64,000 bases of DNA from Hydrogenophaga sp. (lineage in GTDB: Bacteria; Pseudomonadota; Gammaproteobacteria; Burkholderiales; Burkholderiaceae_C), in assembly GCA_011391495.1 (NCBI GenBank), contig JAABQK010000003.1:62001-126000 (forward strand). The letters are read 5' to 3'. The first letter of the stretch is position 1, and each line of letters starts with the position of its first letter. The translations under genes and the position numbers were made by a program. Shown in pieces: positions 46,052 through 56,320 of this stretch. The notes under the pieces are model-generated. The model was not told where the DNA came from. It worked only from the letters and a program-made list of their open reading frames with translations, and ran no database searches.

Positions 46052-47131
46052 ATGACTCGTGCCCTGACCTTGCGCATTCCTTTCGACTTGCATGCGGTGT
46101 CTATGTCCAGGCCCAAGGGCGCACCGGCTCGCCTGCGGCGCTGGGGAGCGACGGCCCTTGTAGCGCTGGTTTCAGGCTTCTGGACGCCCTTGCAGGCGCA
46201 GACCACGCCCCAGACCGCCACGGTGCAGCGAAGTGTCAACGAGTGGCTGACCCGCATGCACGAAGCCTCGCGCCAGCGCGCCTACATGGGCACCCTGGTC
46301 GTGTCCGACGGCACCTCCATGTCAGCCGCCCGGATCTGGCATGTGTGTGACGGGGTACAGCAGATGGAGCGGGTGGACACGCTGACGGGTGCACCACGCA
46401 CCACGATTCGCCGCAACAGCGACGTCATCACCTTCGTGCCGGAGTCCAAAACAGCCTGGGTGGAGAAGCGTGAGTCACTGGGCCTGTTTCCCGAATTGTT
46501 GCGCACCCCGAGCAATGCCATCCCGTCGTATTACGGTGTGCGCGAAACCGGGGTGGAGCGGGTGGCCGGCTACCTGGCGGACCGGGTGGAGATCGTGCCC
46601 AAGGACAACTTGCGGTTTGGCTACCGCATCTGGTCAGAGAAAAAGACCGGGCTGGTGGTGAAGCTGCAGACACTGGGTGGGCAGGGTGCTGTGCTGGAGC
46701 AGGTGGCTTTCTCCGAGTTGCAACTGGATGCGCCGGTGCGCATGGACAAGCTCAACCGGCTGATGAACGACACCCGGGGCTATGAGGTCCACAAGCCGGT
46801 GTTGAGGAAGACCACGCCGGAAGCCGAGGGCTGGCGCCTGAAGGACGGTGTTCCCGGCTTTCTGCCCATGAGTTGTCACACCCGGGAAGATGAGGGCTTG
46901 CAGGGCGTGGACGTCGCGCCGATGCAATGGGTGTTCTCCGATGGCCTGGCTTCGGTTTCGCTGTTCGTCGAACCCTACGATGCCCGGCGTCATGGGCCCG
47001 AAAAGTCTGCCGTGATGGGGGCCACGCACTCGGTCACCCGGCGTATCGGCGACCACTGGCTCACCGCGCTTGGCGAGGTGCCCATGGCGACCCTGAACCG
47101 GTTTGCCCAGGCACTGGAGCGCATTCCATAG
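46052..47131 (+). CDS. rseB: Sigma-E regulatory protein RseB (MucB-like)
   Basis: A 359-residue periplasmic protein that binds RseA and shields it from proteolysis until lipoprotein or LPS signals appear. A long N-terminal export signal ends near PLQAQT. The MucB/RseB domain follows (EWLTRMHEASRQRAYMGTLVVSDG, VEKRESLGLFPELLRTP), then the C-terminal domain (WRLKDGVPGFLPMSCHTRE, WVFSDGLASVSLFVEPYD). Starts at 46052 and Met18 (46103) are both possible; the first is six bases after rseA. Confidence 0.93.
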   Translation: MTRALTLRIPFDLHAVSMSRPKGAPARLRRWGATALVALVSGFWTPLQAQTTPQTATVQRSVNEWLTRMHEASRQRAYMGTLVVSDGTSMSAARIWHVCDGVQQMERVDTLTGAPRTTIRRNSDVITFVPESKTAWVEKRESLGLFPELLRTPSNAIPSYYGVRETGVERVAGYLADRVEIVPKDNLRFGYRIWSEKKTGLVVKLQTLGGQGAVLEQVAFSELQLDAPVRMDKLNRLMNDTRGYEVHKPVLRKTTPEAEGWRLKDGVPGFLPMSCHTREDEGLQGVDVAPMQWVFSDGLASVSLFVEPYDARRHGPEKSAVMGATHSVTRRIGDHWLTALGEVPMATLNRFAQALERIP

Positions 47132-47221
47132 CCGTCTCGCTCCCGGCGGACACCCCTCCGCCCAGTCTCCCTCTGAATGGTTGAAATATTCTGTGAATTT
47201 GCGTTTGTCCAAAGGATCACC

Positions 47222-48727
47222 ATGACGCTCTGCAAACCGGCCCATCTCCCGTTTGCTGGCCTGCTGGCCAGCGTTGCCCTGGCCGTAGCCGGTGCCACAG
47301 CCTCGCTGGCACCCCTGGCCGCGTTGGCCCAGAACGCCCTCCCGCTGGCCGCGCCCAGCGTGCGTGGACTGCCCGATTTCACCGACCTGGTGGATCTGGT
47401 CGGTCCATCGGTGGTCAATATCCGGACGCTGGAGCGGGCGAGTGCCAGCGCCGGCACGGGTTCCGGCGCGGACGAACAGATGCTCGAATTCTTCCGGCGC
47501 TTCGGGATTCCTGTGCCGCCCGGGATGACCCCGCGCGGACCCCGTCCGGATGACCGTGGCCCGAGAGAGGACCCCCAGCCGCGTGGCGTGGGCTCGGGTT
47601 TCATCCTGAGCGCGGATGGCCTGATCATGACCAATGCCCATGTGGTCGACGGTGCGGACGAGCTGATCGTGACACTGCCGGACAAGCGCGAGTTCAAGGC
47701 CAAGATCGTCGGCGCGGACAAGCGCACCGATGTGGCGGTGGTGAAGATCGAAGCCACCGGGCTGGCTGCCGTGAAGATCGGCGACGTGAATCGCCTGCGC
47801 GTGGGCGAATGGGTCATGGCCATCGGTTCACCGTTCGGACTGGAGAACACCGTGACGGCCGGCATCGTCAGTGCCAAGAAGCGCGACACGGGCGATTTCC
47901 TGCCCTTCATCCAGACGGACGTGGCGATCAACCCGGGCAACTCGGGCGGTCCGCTGATCAACATGCGGGGCGAGGTGGTGGGCATCAACAGCCAGATCTA
48001 TTCTCGCTCCGGCGGGTTCCAGGGCATCTCGTTTGCGATCCCGATCGATGAGGCGGTGCGCGTGTCGGACCAGCTCAAGTCCAGTGGACGCGTGACGCGC
48101 GGGCGCATCGGTGTGCAGATCGACCAGGTCAGCAAGGACGTGGCGGAGTCCATCGGGCTGGGTACGCCCAAAGGTGCACTGGTGCGCGGCGTGGAGCCGA
48201 ATTCACCGGCCGCCAAGGCCGGCGTGGAGCCGGGCGACATCATTCTGAAGTTCGATGGAAAAGAGATCGACAAATCGGTTGACCTTCCCCGTCTGGTCGG
48301 AAACACCAAGCCGGGCAACAAGAGCAGCGTGACGGTATTCCGGCGCGGCAGCCAGCGCGAACTCTCGATCACGGTGGCTGAACTGGAGCCCGAACGTCCG
48401 GAGGCGGTTGCAGCGGCATCCGAATCGCCCAAGCCGCGGGCTGCTGGCGGTGCGCAGGCCCTGGGGCTGACGCTGGCAGAGCTGCCCGCAGCGCAGAAGA
48501 AGGAACTGGGCCTCAAGGGCGGGGTGCGCATCGAGGCCGCCGAAGGTCCCGCAGCCCGCGCGGGCCTGCGTGAAGGGGACGTGATCGTGGCCGTCGGCAA
48601 CACCGAAACGCCGGGGGTGAAAGAGTTCGAGGCGGCCTTCGCGAAGCTGGACAAATCACGCCCGGTCAACGTGCTGTTCCGCCGGGGGGAATGGGCGCAG
48701 TACGCGGTGATCCGCCCCGCACGCTGA
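47222..48727 (+). CDS. mucD: Periplasmic serine protease MucD (DegP/DegQ family)
   Basis: A 501-residue HtrA protease and chaperone. A signal peptide (ending near ALAQ) is followed by the trypsin-like domain with the triad His in MTNAHVV, Asp in KRTDVAVVKI and Ser in NPGNSGGPL. Two PDZ domains come next (GRIGVQIDQVSKDVAE..., and a C-terminal one around GLREGDVIVAVGNTETPGV). The rpoE-rseA-rseB-mucD order is the usual envelope-stress module. A strong terminator follows. Confidence 0.96.
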   Translation: MTLCKPAHLPFAGLLASVALAVAGATASLAPLAALAQNALPLAAPSVRGLPDFTDLVDLVGPSVVNIRTLERASASAGTGSGADEQMLEFFRRFGIPVPPGMTPRGPRPDDRGPREDPQPRGVGSGFILSADGLIMTNAHVVDGADELIVTLPDKREFKAKIVGADKRTDVAVVKIEATGLAAVKIGDVNRLRVGEWVMAIGSPFGLENTVTAGIVSAKKRDTGDFLPFIQTDVAINPGNSGGPLINMRGEVVGINSQIYSRSGGFQGISFAIPIDEAVRVSDQLKSSGRVTRGRIGVQIDQVSKDVAESIGLGTPKGALVRGVEPNSPAAKAGVEPGDIILKFDGKEIDKSVDLPRLVGNTKPGNKSSVTVFRRGSQRELSITVAELEPERPEAVAAASESPKPRAAGGAQALGLTLAELPAAQKKELGLKGGVRIEAAEGPAARAGLREGDVIVAVGNTETPGVKEFEAAFAKLDKSRPVNVLFRRGEWAQYAVIRPAR

Positions 48728-48773
48728 AGGCGGGCGCCCAACCTCTGTTGCAGCGAGCCAGGATCGCCTGGTG

Positions 48774-48799
48774 AAACCCCGAGACGTCTCGGGGTTTTT
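48774..48799 (+). terminator. Terminator after mucD
   Basis: AAACCCCGAGACGTCTCGGGGTTTTT, a nearly perfect stem closing on GACGTC with a T run. It ends the sigma-E operon. Confidence 0.92.
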
Positions 48800-49117
48800 G
48801 CTGGGTGGTCAATTCACCACACCGGGCGGATCGCCCGTGAGGCGAGCTTGGTTTTGAAATAGTCAGTGATCGCTCACATGTGTTCAGGCGCTGTTGACTG
48901 AATTCGATAAAATCGGATGTGTTCTGAGCTGATTTGCATGCTGCTTCACCATCCATCTTCACGATATGGGAAGAGCCGGGATGTATTCAGACTCTTCCAC
49001 AGCTATCGCACATGACTTGAGAATTTCATGTGAATATCTTGTGGATAAAAATCCTGTTGCTGCGCTGCAACAAACGGTGGCCGGCGTATCGGTGGTGTGG
49101 ATTCCGGGCTTTTTGCC
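48800..49117. other. AT-richer intergenic stretch between mucD and lepA
   Basis: About 320 bases, visibly richer in A and T than the flanks. A 71-codon frame (48966-49181) lacks a ribosome site, shows no recognisable similarity and runs into a terminator, so it is not called as a gene. No known RNA family was recognised. Confidence 0.5.
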
Positions 49118-49194
49118 TACAATGAAACCCCAACTATCGCAGTTGCCATTGATTGTTGGTTATGGGCGCGTCAGCAGCTGACGCGCCCTTTTTT
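49118..49194 (+). ncRNA. Candidate short terminated transcript upstream of lepA
   Basis: A TACAAT box at 49118-49123 is followed about 40 bases later by a perfect intrinsic terminator. A transcript from about 49130 to 49194 would be some 65 bases long. No good -35 element is visible (GTGTGG at the expected place). It could be a small RNA or an attenuated leader for lepA, whose start is 60 bases farther on. Confidence 0.3.
49164..49194 (+). terminator. Intrinsic terminator upstream of lepA
   Basis: GGGCGCGTCAG-CAG-CTGACGCGCCC followed by TTTTTT: an 11-bp perfect stem, three-base loop and six T residues. It lies 60 bases before the lepA ATG, with no annotated gene directly before it. Confidence 0.9.
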
Positions 49195-49253
49195 ATGGTC
49201 GCCCGGCGCCTCAGGCGCGAGTGGCCTGTTCCCTTGGTTGAGCCGTTTTCTTG

Positions 49254-51062
49254 ATGAATCACATCCGCAATTTTTCCATCATCGCTCACATCGATCATGG
49301 CAAGTCCACACTGGCCGATCGCATCATTTCCCTGTGTGGCGGTTTGTCTGATCGTGAGATGAGCGAGCAGGTGCTCGACTCGATGGACCTCGAGAAAGAG
49401 CGCGGCATCACCATCAAGGCACAGACCGCTGCACTCAAGTACAAGGCACGCGATGGACAGGTCTACAACCTGAACCTGATCGACACGCCCGGTCATGTGG
49501 ACTTCTCCTATGAAGTGAGCCGCTCGCTCTCGGCTTGCGAAGGGGCTCTGCTGGTGGTGGATGCCAGCCAGGGTGTGGAGGCTCAAACCGTGGCCAACTG
49601 CTACACCGCGCTGGACCTCGGCGTGGAAGTGGTGCCGGTGCTCAACAAGATGGATCTCCCCAACGCCGATCCGGAAAACGCCAAGGCCGAAATCGAAGAT
49701 GTGATCGGCATCGACGCGACCGATGCCATTCCCTGCTCGGCCAAGACCGGCATGGGTGTGGAGGACATCCTGGAAGCGGTGGTGGCGCGCATACCGGCCC
49801 CCAAGGGCAAGCCCGACGCGCCGCTGCGCGCCATGATCGTCGACAGCTGGTACGACGCCTATGTCGGCGTGGTGATGCTGGTGCGTGTGGTCGATGGTCA
49901 TCTGCTCAAGGGTGAGCGCTTCAAGATGATGGCGACCAACACCGTCTACAACGCCGACAGCCTGGGTGTGTTCACCCCGGCCAACGAGCCCCGCGAATCG
50001 CTGGAGGCGGGCGAAGTGGGTTACATCATCGCGGGTATCAAGGAGCTGCAGGCGGCCAAGGTGGGCGACACCATCACGCTGGAAAAGAAGCTGCCGAACA
50101 ACCTGGGCCCAGCCAGCGAAGCGCTGCCTGGCTTCAAGGAGGTGCAGCCGCAGGTGTTCGCCGGTCTCTATCCGACCGAAGCGAACCAGTACGACGGCCT
50201 GCGCGACGCGCTCGAAAAACTCAAGCTGAACGACGCAGCGCTGCAGTACGAACCCGAGGTGTCCCAGGCGCTGGGTTTTGGTTTCCGCTGCGGCTTCCTG
50301 GGCCTGCTGCACATGGAGATCGTGCAGGAGCGGCTGGAGCGCGAGTTCGACCAGGATCTGATCACCACAGCACCCAGCGTGGTCTACCAGGTGGTCAAGC
50401 CAGACGGCGAAGTGATCATGGTGGAGAACCCGTCCAAGATGCCCGAACAGGGTCGCATCGAAGAGATCCGCGAACCCATTGTGACGGTGCACCTCTACAT
50501 GCCGCAGGAATACGTGGGTGCCGTCATGACGCTGGCCAACCAGAAGCGCGGCATGCAGCTCAACATGGCCTACCACGGCAAGCAGGTCATGCTGACCTAC
50601 GACATGCCACTCGGGGAGATCGTGCTGGACTTCTTCGACAAGCTCAAATCGGTGAGCCGCGGCTACGCGTCAATGGACTACGAGTTCAAGGAGTACCGCC
50701 CATCCGACGTGGTGAAGGTGGACATCCTGCTCAACGGCGAGAAGGTCGATGCGCTGTCGATCATCGTGCACCGGACGCAGGCACAGTACCGTGGGCGCGC
50801 GGTAGCCGCGAAAATGCGCGAGATCATCAGTCGGCAGATGTTCGATGTCGCGATTCAGGCAGCCATCGGCGGCAACGTGATCGCGCGCGAGACCATCAAG
50901 GCGCTGCGCAAGAACGTGCTGGCAAAATGTTACGGTGGCGACATATCCCGCAAACGCAAACTCCTCGAGAAACAGAAAGCAGGCAAGAAGCGCATGAAAC
51001 AGATCGGCTCGGTTGAAGTGCCCCAAGAGGCTTTCCTCGCGATTTTGCAGGTGCAGGACTGA
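49254..51062 (+). CDS. lepA: Elongation factor 4 (LepA)
   Basis: A 602-residue translational GTPase. G1 is [11 protein letters not shown]3 DTPGHVDF and G4 NKMDL. The LepA-specific C-terminal region ([71 protein letters not shown]) is intact. The ORF track begins at a TTG one codon earlier; the ATG at 49254 is used. The stop overlaps the lepB ATG by one base. Confidence 0.97.
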   Translation: MNHIRNFSIIAHIDHGKSTLADRIISLCGGLSDREMSEQVLDSMDLEKERGITIKAQTAALKYKARDGQVYNLNLIDTPGHVDFSYEVSRSLSACEGALLVVDASQGVEAQTVANCYTALDLGVEVVPVLNKMDLPNADPENAKAEIEDVIGIDATDAIPCSAKTGMGVEDILEAVVARIPAPKGKPDAPLRAMIVDSWYDAYVGVVMLVRVVDGHLLKGERFKMMATNTVYNADSLGVFTPANEPRESLEAGEVGYIIAGIKELQAAKVGDTITLEKKLPNNLGPASEALPGFKEVQPQVFAGLYPTEANQYDGLRDALEKLKLNDAALQYEPEVSQALGFGFRCGFLGLLHMEIVQERLEREFDQDLITTAPSVVYQVVKPDGEVIMVENPSKMPEQGRIEEIREPIVTVHLYMPQEYVGAVMTLANQKRGMQLNMAYHGKQVMLTYDMPLGEIVLDFFDKLKSVSRGYASMDYEFKEYRPSDVVKVDILLNGEKVDALSIIVHRTQAQYRGRAVAAKMREIISRQMFDVAIQAAIGGNVIARETIKALRKNVLAKCYGGDISRKRKLLEKQKAGKKRMKQIGSVEVPQEAFLAILQVQD

Positions 51063-52039
51063 TGCAGGCCGCCATGAGCGCGATCACCGCGGTGATCCTG
51101 GCGTCCTTTGTGGCTTACGCAGGAGCATGGTATGCGGGCGCAGTGGAGGGCAACTTTGCCCTGCTGCTGATGCTGGCCACCGCCGTCACGGGCATCTACT
51201 GGGTGGCAGAAAAACTGGTCTTCCTGCCTCAGCGCAAGCGCGCTGCCCAGCAGTTGCTGAAGGAGCACGACCGGCGCAAGGCCGCTTTGCTCCAGCAAGG
51301 CTTCAGCGACGTGGAGGGCGATGTGGAGCCCGCTCGCCAGAAGCTGCTGATGCAGCCCTGGTGGCTGGACTGGACCGCCGGCCTGTTTCCGGTGATCCTT
51401 GCGGTGTTCGTGCTGCGCTCGTTCATGTTCGAGCCGTTCAAGATCCCGTCGGGTTCCATGATCCCGACCCTGCGGGTGGGCGATCTCATCCTGGTGAACA
51501 AGTTTCACTACGGCATACGCCTGCCGGTCTTCAACACCAAGCTGGTCGCCAACAACGAGCCGCAGCGCGGCGACGTGATGGTGTTCCGCTATCCGCCGCA
51601 GCCAAGCCTGGATTACATCAAGCGGGTTGTCGGCGTGCCCGGTGACGAAGTCGCCTATCTCAACAAGCAGCTCACCATCAACGGCCAGCCGGTGCCACGC
51701 GCCGCGCAGCCCGAGTTTTTTGACGGTGACTCCATGCGCTATTCAAGCCAGTTCCGTGAAACCCTGGGCGAGCGCCAGTACAACACCCTCAACGACGACG
51801 ATCGCCCAGCCTTTGTTCCTGGTGCTTCGGATTTCGCCCACCGGGATGGTTGCCGCTACACGGTTGAAGGGGTGGTGTGCAAGGTGCCACCAGGACACTA
51901 TTTCATGATGGGCGACAATCGGGACAACTCGCTCGATTCGCGGTACTGGGGTTTCGTGCCCGAAGCCAACATCGTGGGCAAGGCCTTTTTTGTCTGGATG
52001 AATTTCGGCGATCTTGGCCGTATCGGCTCTTTTGAGTGA
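51062..52039 (+). CDS. lepB: Signal peptidase I
   Basis: A 325-residue inner-membrane protease that cleaves secretory signal peptides. Two N-terminal regions are hydrophobic (residues about 5-45), and a further segment precedes the active site. The catalytic Ser is in FKIPSGSMIPTLRVGD and the Lys in LDYIKRVVGVPGDEV; the C-terminal GDNRDNSLDSRYWGFVPE is the standard box. It is coupled to lepA by a one-base overlap. Confidence 0.96.
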   Translation: MQAAMSAITAVILASFVAYAGAWYAGAVEGNFALLLMLATAVTGIYWVAEKLVFLPQRKRAAQQLLKEHDRRKAALLQQGFSDVEGDVEPARQKLLMQPWWLDWTAGLFPVILAVFVLRSFMFEPFKIPSGSMIPTLRVGDLILVNKFHYGIRLPVFNTKLVANNEPQRGDVMVFRYPPQPSLDYIKRVVGVPGDEVAYLNKQLTINGQPVPRAAQPEFFDGDSMRYSSQFRETLGERQYNTLNDDDRPAFVPGASDFAHRDGCRYTVEGVVCKVPPGHYFMMGDNRDNSLDSRYWGFVPEANIVGKAFFVWMNFGDLGRIGSFE

Positions 52040-52064
52040 CCCCCTGTCTTAGGAGAATGACATC

Positions 52065-52412
52065 ATGAAACTGAAACAACAGCAAAAAGGTCTGACCTTT
52101 TTCGGTCTGCTGATCGTGGGCATCGTGCTGGCCTTCTCGGGGGTGATCCTGGCGCAGATGGTGCCGACCTATATCGAATTCCTGGCCGTGCAGAAAGCGG
52201 TGCAAAAAGCGTCCGTGGGGACCACCGTGGCGGAGGTGCGCAGCATTTTCGACAAGTCGGCACAGATCGACGACATCCGGACCATTTCCGGGAAAGATCT
52301 CGATGTGAGCAAGGACGGCGACCGTGTCGTGGTGAACTTTGCCTACAACCGCGAAATCCATCTGGCCGGTCCCGCCTACCTGGTGATGAAGTACGAAGGT
52401 GCCTCCCAGTGA
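52065..52412 (+). CDS. DUF4845 membrane protein
   Basis: A 115-residue protein with a single N-terminal membrane segment, MKLKQQQKGLTFFGLLIVGIVLAFSGVILAQMVPTYIEF, reminiscent of pilin-like N-termini (KGLTFFGL), and a small extracytoplasmic domain. This family is regularly encoded between lepB and rnc in betaproteobacteria. Function is unknown. AGGAG lies ten bases before the ATG. Confidence 0.88.
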   Translation: MKLKQQQKGLTFFGLLIVGIVLAFSGVILAQMVPTYIEFLAVQKAVQKASVGTTVAEVRSIFDKSAQIDDIRTISGKDLDVSKDGDRVVVNFAYNREIHLAGPAYLVMKYEGASQ

Positions 52413-52455
52413 ACCGGGGTCCGGGCAGCGAACACCTGCCAGGGTGTGACTGGTC

Positions 52456-53166
52456 TTGAGTCCGGAACTGCTGGCGCTGCAAAAGCGCCTGAACCACGGC
52501 TTTGCCAATCCACGCCTGCTCGAGCGCGCGCTGACCCATCGCAGCTTCACGTCGGATCACAACGAACGCCTGGAGTTTCTGGGGGATTCGGTGCTGAACT
52601 TGGCGGTGTCGGGCTTGCTGTTTGAAAAGCTGAGCGAGTTGCCCGAAGGCGACCTGTCGCGGGTGCGAGCCAACCTGGTCAAGCAGGACACCTTGTTCCA
52701 GATCGCATCCAGTCTCGGCTTGTCCACCTGTCTGCGTCTGGGTGATGGCGAGAAGCGCTCGGGCGGTCACAAGCGCCCGTCGATCCTGGCCGATGCACTC
52801 GAGGCGATCATCGGCGCGGTGTACCTGGACGCCGGTTTCGAGGTGGCTGCAGCACTGGTGCACCGGCTCTACAGCGGCATCGAACTCAATGCCCAGATGA
52901 GCGCGATGGGCAAGGACCCGAAGACCGAATTGCAGGAGTGGCTGCAGGCGCGCAAAATGAAACTGCCGCAGTACCGGGTGGTAGCTACCCTCGGTGAAGC
53001 GCACAAACAGACCTTCGACGTGGAGTGCACGGTGACCGAAACCGGGCGCAGCGAGCGCGGTATCGGTGCCTCGCGCCGGGCCGGCGAGCAGGCTGCTGCG
53101 GCGGCCATGTTGCAGCATCTCACGGCCGCCACCGCCGAAGAACGCGCGATACATCCCGCAGCCTGA
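52456..53166 (+). CDS. rnc: Ribonuclease III
   Basis: A 236-residue double-strand-specific endoribonuclease that processes rRNA precursors. The catalytic signature [18 protein letters not shown], the second acidic site [18 protein letters not shown] and a C-terminal dsRNA-binding domain ([38 protein letters not shown]) are present. The start is TTG: a TGA lies in frame just upstream and no ATG is available. The era gene follows after 34 bases. Confidence 0.95.
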   Translation: MSPELLALQKRLNHGFANPRLLERALTHRSFTSDHNERLEFLGDSVLNLAVSGLLFEKLSELPEGDLSRVRANLVKQDTLFQIASSLGLSTCLRLGDGEKRSGGHKRPSILADALEAIIGAVYLDAGFEVAAALVHRLYSGIELNAQMSAMGKDPKTELQEWLQARKMKLPQYRVVATLGEAHKQTFDVECTVTETGRSERGIGASRRAGEQAAAAAMLQHLTAATAEERAIHPAA

Positions 53167-53200
53167 CCGGCTGCGGCTCTCTTCCTGGTTTCCCGAATTC

Positions 53201-54256
53201 ATGTCCCGATCCAAAAAAACCCCGTCTGCGGAAACGCCACCCGCCGCTCCTGTTGCCAATGCCGCACTGGATGCCATGCTGGCGCGTGCGCTTGGCAAGG
53301 ATGCTGCCCCCGGGACACCGGCGGACGAGGCTGATGCCGTCGGCGCCGAAGACCTCGCCGCCGCGGTCGACCCTGCGCAGCAGCGTTGCGGTTTCGTCGC
53401 GATCGTGGGCAAGCCCAACGTGGGCAAGTCCACCCTGCTCAATGCGCTGGTGGGCCAGAAGATCAGCATCACCTCGCGCAAGGCGCAGACCACGCGCCAT
53501 CGCATCACCGGCTATCGCACGGTGGGCGCGAACCAGTTTGTGTTCGTGGACACGCCGGGATTCCAGACCCGGCACGGCAACGCCCTGAACCGCGCACTCA
53601 ACAAAACCGTGCTCGGCGCAGTGGAGGATGTGGACCTGATCCTGTTTGTGGTGGAGGCCGGCAACTTCAACCTGGCCGATGCCAAGGTGCTGGACCTGCT
53701 GCCCAGCAACATTCCGGTGGTGCTGCTGGCCAACAAGTTCGACCTGGTGCACCGCCGTGGCGATCTCGCGCCTTGGCTGCGTTCGATGCAGGAGCGCCAT
53801 CCGTTTGCCGAGTTCGTGCCCATGTCGGCCAAGAACACCCGGGATATCCAGCGCCTGTTTTCCATCTGCGAGAAGTACCTGCCGCAGCAGCCCTGGATGC
53901 ACGATCCGGAAGAGCTGACCGATCGCAGCGAACGTTTCATGGCCAGCGAGATGGTGCGCGAAAAACTCTTCCGCCTGACCGGCGACGAGCTCCCCTACAC
54001 CTCCACCGTCATCATCGACAAGTTCGAGCAGGAGGGGCAGCTCAAGCGCATCGCAGCCACCATCGTGGTCGAACGTGAAGGCCACAAGGGCATGGTGATC
54101 GGTGACAAGGGTGAAAAGCTCAAGCGCATCGGCACCGAAGCACGCCAGGAACTCGAGAAGCTCTGGAACTGCAAGGTGTTCCTGGAGTTGTGGGTGAAGG
54201 TGCGCTCGGGCTGGGCCGACGACGATGCACGCGTGCGCTCGTTCGGATACGAGTGA
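53201..54256 (+). CDS. era: GTPase Era
   Basis: A 351-residue GTPase needed for 16S rRNA and 30S maturation. G1 is GKPNVGKS at residues 70-77, G3 DTPGF, G4 NKFD, and a C-terminal KH domain carries [18 protein letters not shown]. Compared with the classical 301-residue Era, there are about 55 extra N-terminal residues of Ala/Pro-rich sequence ([24 protein letters not shown]). The internal Met26 is a possible later start, so the extension needs checking. Confidence 0.95.
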   Translation: MSRSKKTPSAETPPAAPVANAALDAMLARALGKDAAPGTPADEADAVGAEDLAAAVDPAQQRCGFVAIVGKPNVGKSTLLNALVGQKISITSRKAQTTRHRITGYRTVGANQFVFVDTPGFQTRHGNALNRALNKTVLGAVEDVDLILFVVEAGNFNLADAKVLDLLPSNIPVVLLANKFDLVHRRGDLAPWLRSMQERHPFAEFVPMSAKNTRDIQRLFSICEKYLPQQPWMHDPEELTDRSERFMASEMVREKLFRLTGDELPYTSTVIIDKFEQEGQLKRIAATIVVEREGHKGMVIGDKGEKLKRIGTEARQELEKLWNCKVFLELWVKVRSGWADDDARVRSFGYE

Positions 54257-54274
54257 AGCCTTCATAAGCGAACC

Positions 54275-55066
54275 ATGGCCACGCGCCGGTTTTCTGAAGA
54301 ACCCGCTTTCGTTCTGCACCGCTACGACTGGAGCGAGTCCAGCCTGATCCTGGAGGTCTTCACCCGGAACCATGGCCGCATAGCGCTCGTGGCCAAGGGG
54401 GTCAAGCGGCCCACGTCGCAGTTTCGCCCGGTGCTGCTGCCCCTGCAGCCTCTGCAGCTGAGCTGGGGCGGCGATGCCGAGGTGCGCACGCTCAAGGCAG
54501 CGCAATGGCAGGGCGGGCACGTCATGCCGACCGGCGAGGCGCTGCTCTCGGGCAGCTACCTCAACGAACTGCTCATGCGCCTGCTGGCACGCGATGACCC
54601 ACACCCTGGACTGTTCGATCACTACGCGCTGGCGGTGCAGTTGCTGGCCGAGCGGGGGGATGCCCAGCAGCTGATCCTGCGAGCCTTTGAATTGCTCCTG
54701 CTGCGCGACATTGGCTTGCTCCCTGATCTGGCACACGAGGGCAGCTCGCTGGCCGTCCTGGAGGGAGATGCGCCCTATGTGCTGAGTCCGGAGAGCGGTC
54801 TGCGACTTGCGCATGCCGACGATGGCCATGTCCTGTCCGGCGACCAATGGGTGGCGCTGCAGGCTTCCATGGACGCGGGCGACCCGTTCATCGCCACACT
54901 GCGTGCCTGTGCGGGTTGCCAGCAGGCTTTGCAGCTGCAGCTGCGCGGCCTGCTGCACTACCATAGCGGCGTGCGGGTGTTCAGGACGCGCCAGCTGATG
55001 CTGGATGTTCAGGCGATGAGCAGGCCGCGTGTGACCGCAGGCGTTGATGCCGCTCCAACAGCCTGA
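54275..55066 (+). CDS. recO: DNA repair protein RecO
   Basis: A 263-residue recombination mediator of the RecFOR pathway. The N-terminal OB-fold domain ([47 protein letters not shown]) and the helical C-terminal domain are recognisable. It has only part of the zinc cysteines seen in some RecO proteins (CAGCQQ remains). It lies 18 bases after era in a conserved rnc-era-recO-pdxJ-acpS series. Confidence 0.93.
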   Translation: MATRRFSEEPAFVLHRYDWSESSLILEVFTRNHGRIALVAKGVKRPTSQFRPVLLPLQPLQLSWGGDAEVRTLKAAQWQGGHVMPTGEALLSGSYLNELLMRLLARDDPHPGLFDHYALAVQLLAERGDAQQLILRAFELLLLRDIGLLPDLAHEGSSLAVLEGDAPYVLSPESGLRLAHADDGHVLSGDQWVALQASMDAGDPFIATLRACAGCQQALQLQLRGLLHYHSGVRVFRTRQLMLDVQAMSRPRVTAGVDAAPTA

Positions 55067-55102
55067 GCGTCTGCCCCCTTTCCCGTCCATTTCAGTTCCT
55101 CC

Positions 55103-55888
55103 ATGACCACGCCCCGCCATTCCCCCATCCGACGAACCGCGCTTTCGGTCAACCTCAACAAAGTGGCCCTGGTGCGCAACACCCGCCACCTGGGCATCCC
55201 GTCGGTCACGCGCGCCGCCACGCTCTGCCTGCAGGCGGGTGCTCAGGGCATCACCGTGCACCCGCGACCCGACGAGCGCCACATCCGGCGCCACGATGTG
55301 TTCGATCTGGCCGAGGTGCTGCAGGGCTGGCCCGACCGCGAATACAACATCGAGGGCAATCCGTTCCACAACCTGATGGATGTCGCGCGCGAGGTGAAGG
55401 CGCGTGGTTTGCCGCTGCACCAGCTCACTTTCGTGCCGGACAGCGAAGGCCAGTTCACCAGCGACCATGGCTGGTTGTTTCCGCAGGATGCCGAACGGTT
55501 GCGAGGCGTGATCCAGGAAGCCCAGGCGCTGGGCGCGCGCGTGAGCCTGTTCATGGACGCCGAGCCCGCGCAGATGGCCGCCGCCCGCGCCGTGGGTGCC
55601 GACCGTGTCGAGCTCTACACCGAGCCTTATGCAGCCGCCTGGAACACCCCGCAGCGCTCCGGGCAGCTTGAGCGATTCCGAGCCGCCGCGCAGGCGGCGC
55701 TGGACGCCGGCCTGGGAGTCAACGCCGGGCACGACCTGAATCGGGACAACCTCGCGGCTTTCCTGCGCACCGTGCCGGGTGTCAGCGAAGTGTCCATCGG
55801 TCACGCGCTGATCGCCGATGCGCTGGAGTCGGGCTATGCCAGCACCATCGCCGACTACAACCGCTGTATCGACGAAGCCTTCGCCTGA
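55103..55888 (+). CDS. pdxJ: Pyridoxine 5'-phosphate synthase
   Basis: A 261-residue TIM-barrel enzyme that makes pyridoxine phosphate from 1-deoxyxylulose 5-phosphate and 3-amino-2-oxopropyl phosphate. [55 protein letters not shown] and [13 protein letters not shown] are characteristic. It lies between recO and acpS with short gaps. Confidence 0.96.
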   Translation: MTTPRHSPIRRTALSVNLNKVALVRNTRHLGIPSVTRAATLCLQAGAQGITVHPRPDERHIRRHDVFDLAEVLQGWPDREYNIEGNPFHNLMDVAREVKARGLPLHQLTFVPDSEGQFTSDHGWLFPQDAERLRGVIQEAQALGARVSLFMDAEPAQMAAARAVGADRVELYTEPYAAAWNTPQRSGQLERFRAAAQAALDAGLGVNAGHDLNRDNLAAFLRTVPGVSEVSIGHALIADALESGYASTIADYNRCIDEAFA

Positions 55889-55893
55889 AGCAC

Positions 55894-56286
55894 ATGATCT
55901 ACGGCATCGGTACCGATATCTGCGACATCCGCCGTATCGAAGCCACCTGGCAACGGCAGGGCGAGCGCTTTGTGCGCAAGGTGCTGACCGATGCGGAATT
56001 TGCCGTCTGGCAGCAGCGGAGTGCGCGCTGGCCGCAACGCGGACTGCGGTATCTGGCCACGCGGTTCTCGGCGAAGGAAGCCTTCTCGAAAGCCATCGGC
56101 CTCGGCATGCGCCTGCCGATGAGCTGGCGGCACTGCGAGATCACCAACCGGGCCAGTGGCCAGCCCACCATCGTTCTGCATGGCGAGCTCCGGACCTGGT
56201 TCGAAGCCAAGGGGCTGAGGGCCCATGTGACCGTGACCGACGAGAGCGACTACGCCGCCAGCTTTGTGGTGGTGGAGCGAGACTGA
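55894..56286 (+). CDS. acpS: Holo-ACP synthase
   Basis: A 130-residue phosphopantetheinyl transferase activating AcpP. The magnesium-site Asp is in [13 protein letters not shown] and the second signature is [15 protein letters not shown]. The start is five bases after pdxJ. Normal length for the family. Confidence 0.95.
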   Translation: MIYGIGTDICDIRRIEATWQRQGERFVRKVLTDAEFAVWQQRSARWPQRGLRYLATRFSAKEAFSKAIGLGMRLPMSWRHCEITNRASGQPTIVLHGELRTWFEAKGLRAHVTVTDESDYAASFVVVERD

Positions 56287-56320
56287 ATCATCCGAAAAAC
56301 AGACCCACGCCGAGACTGAC

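Noticed and set aside
48966-49181. A 71-residue ORF between mucD and lepA
   Set aside because: No ribosome site, no recognisable similarity, and its end overlaps a strong intrinsic terminator.
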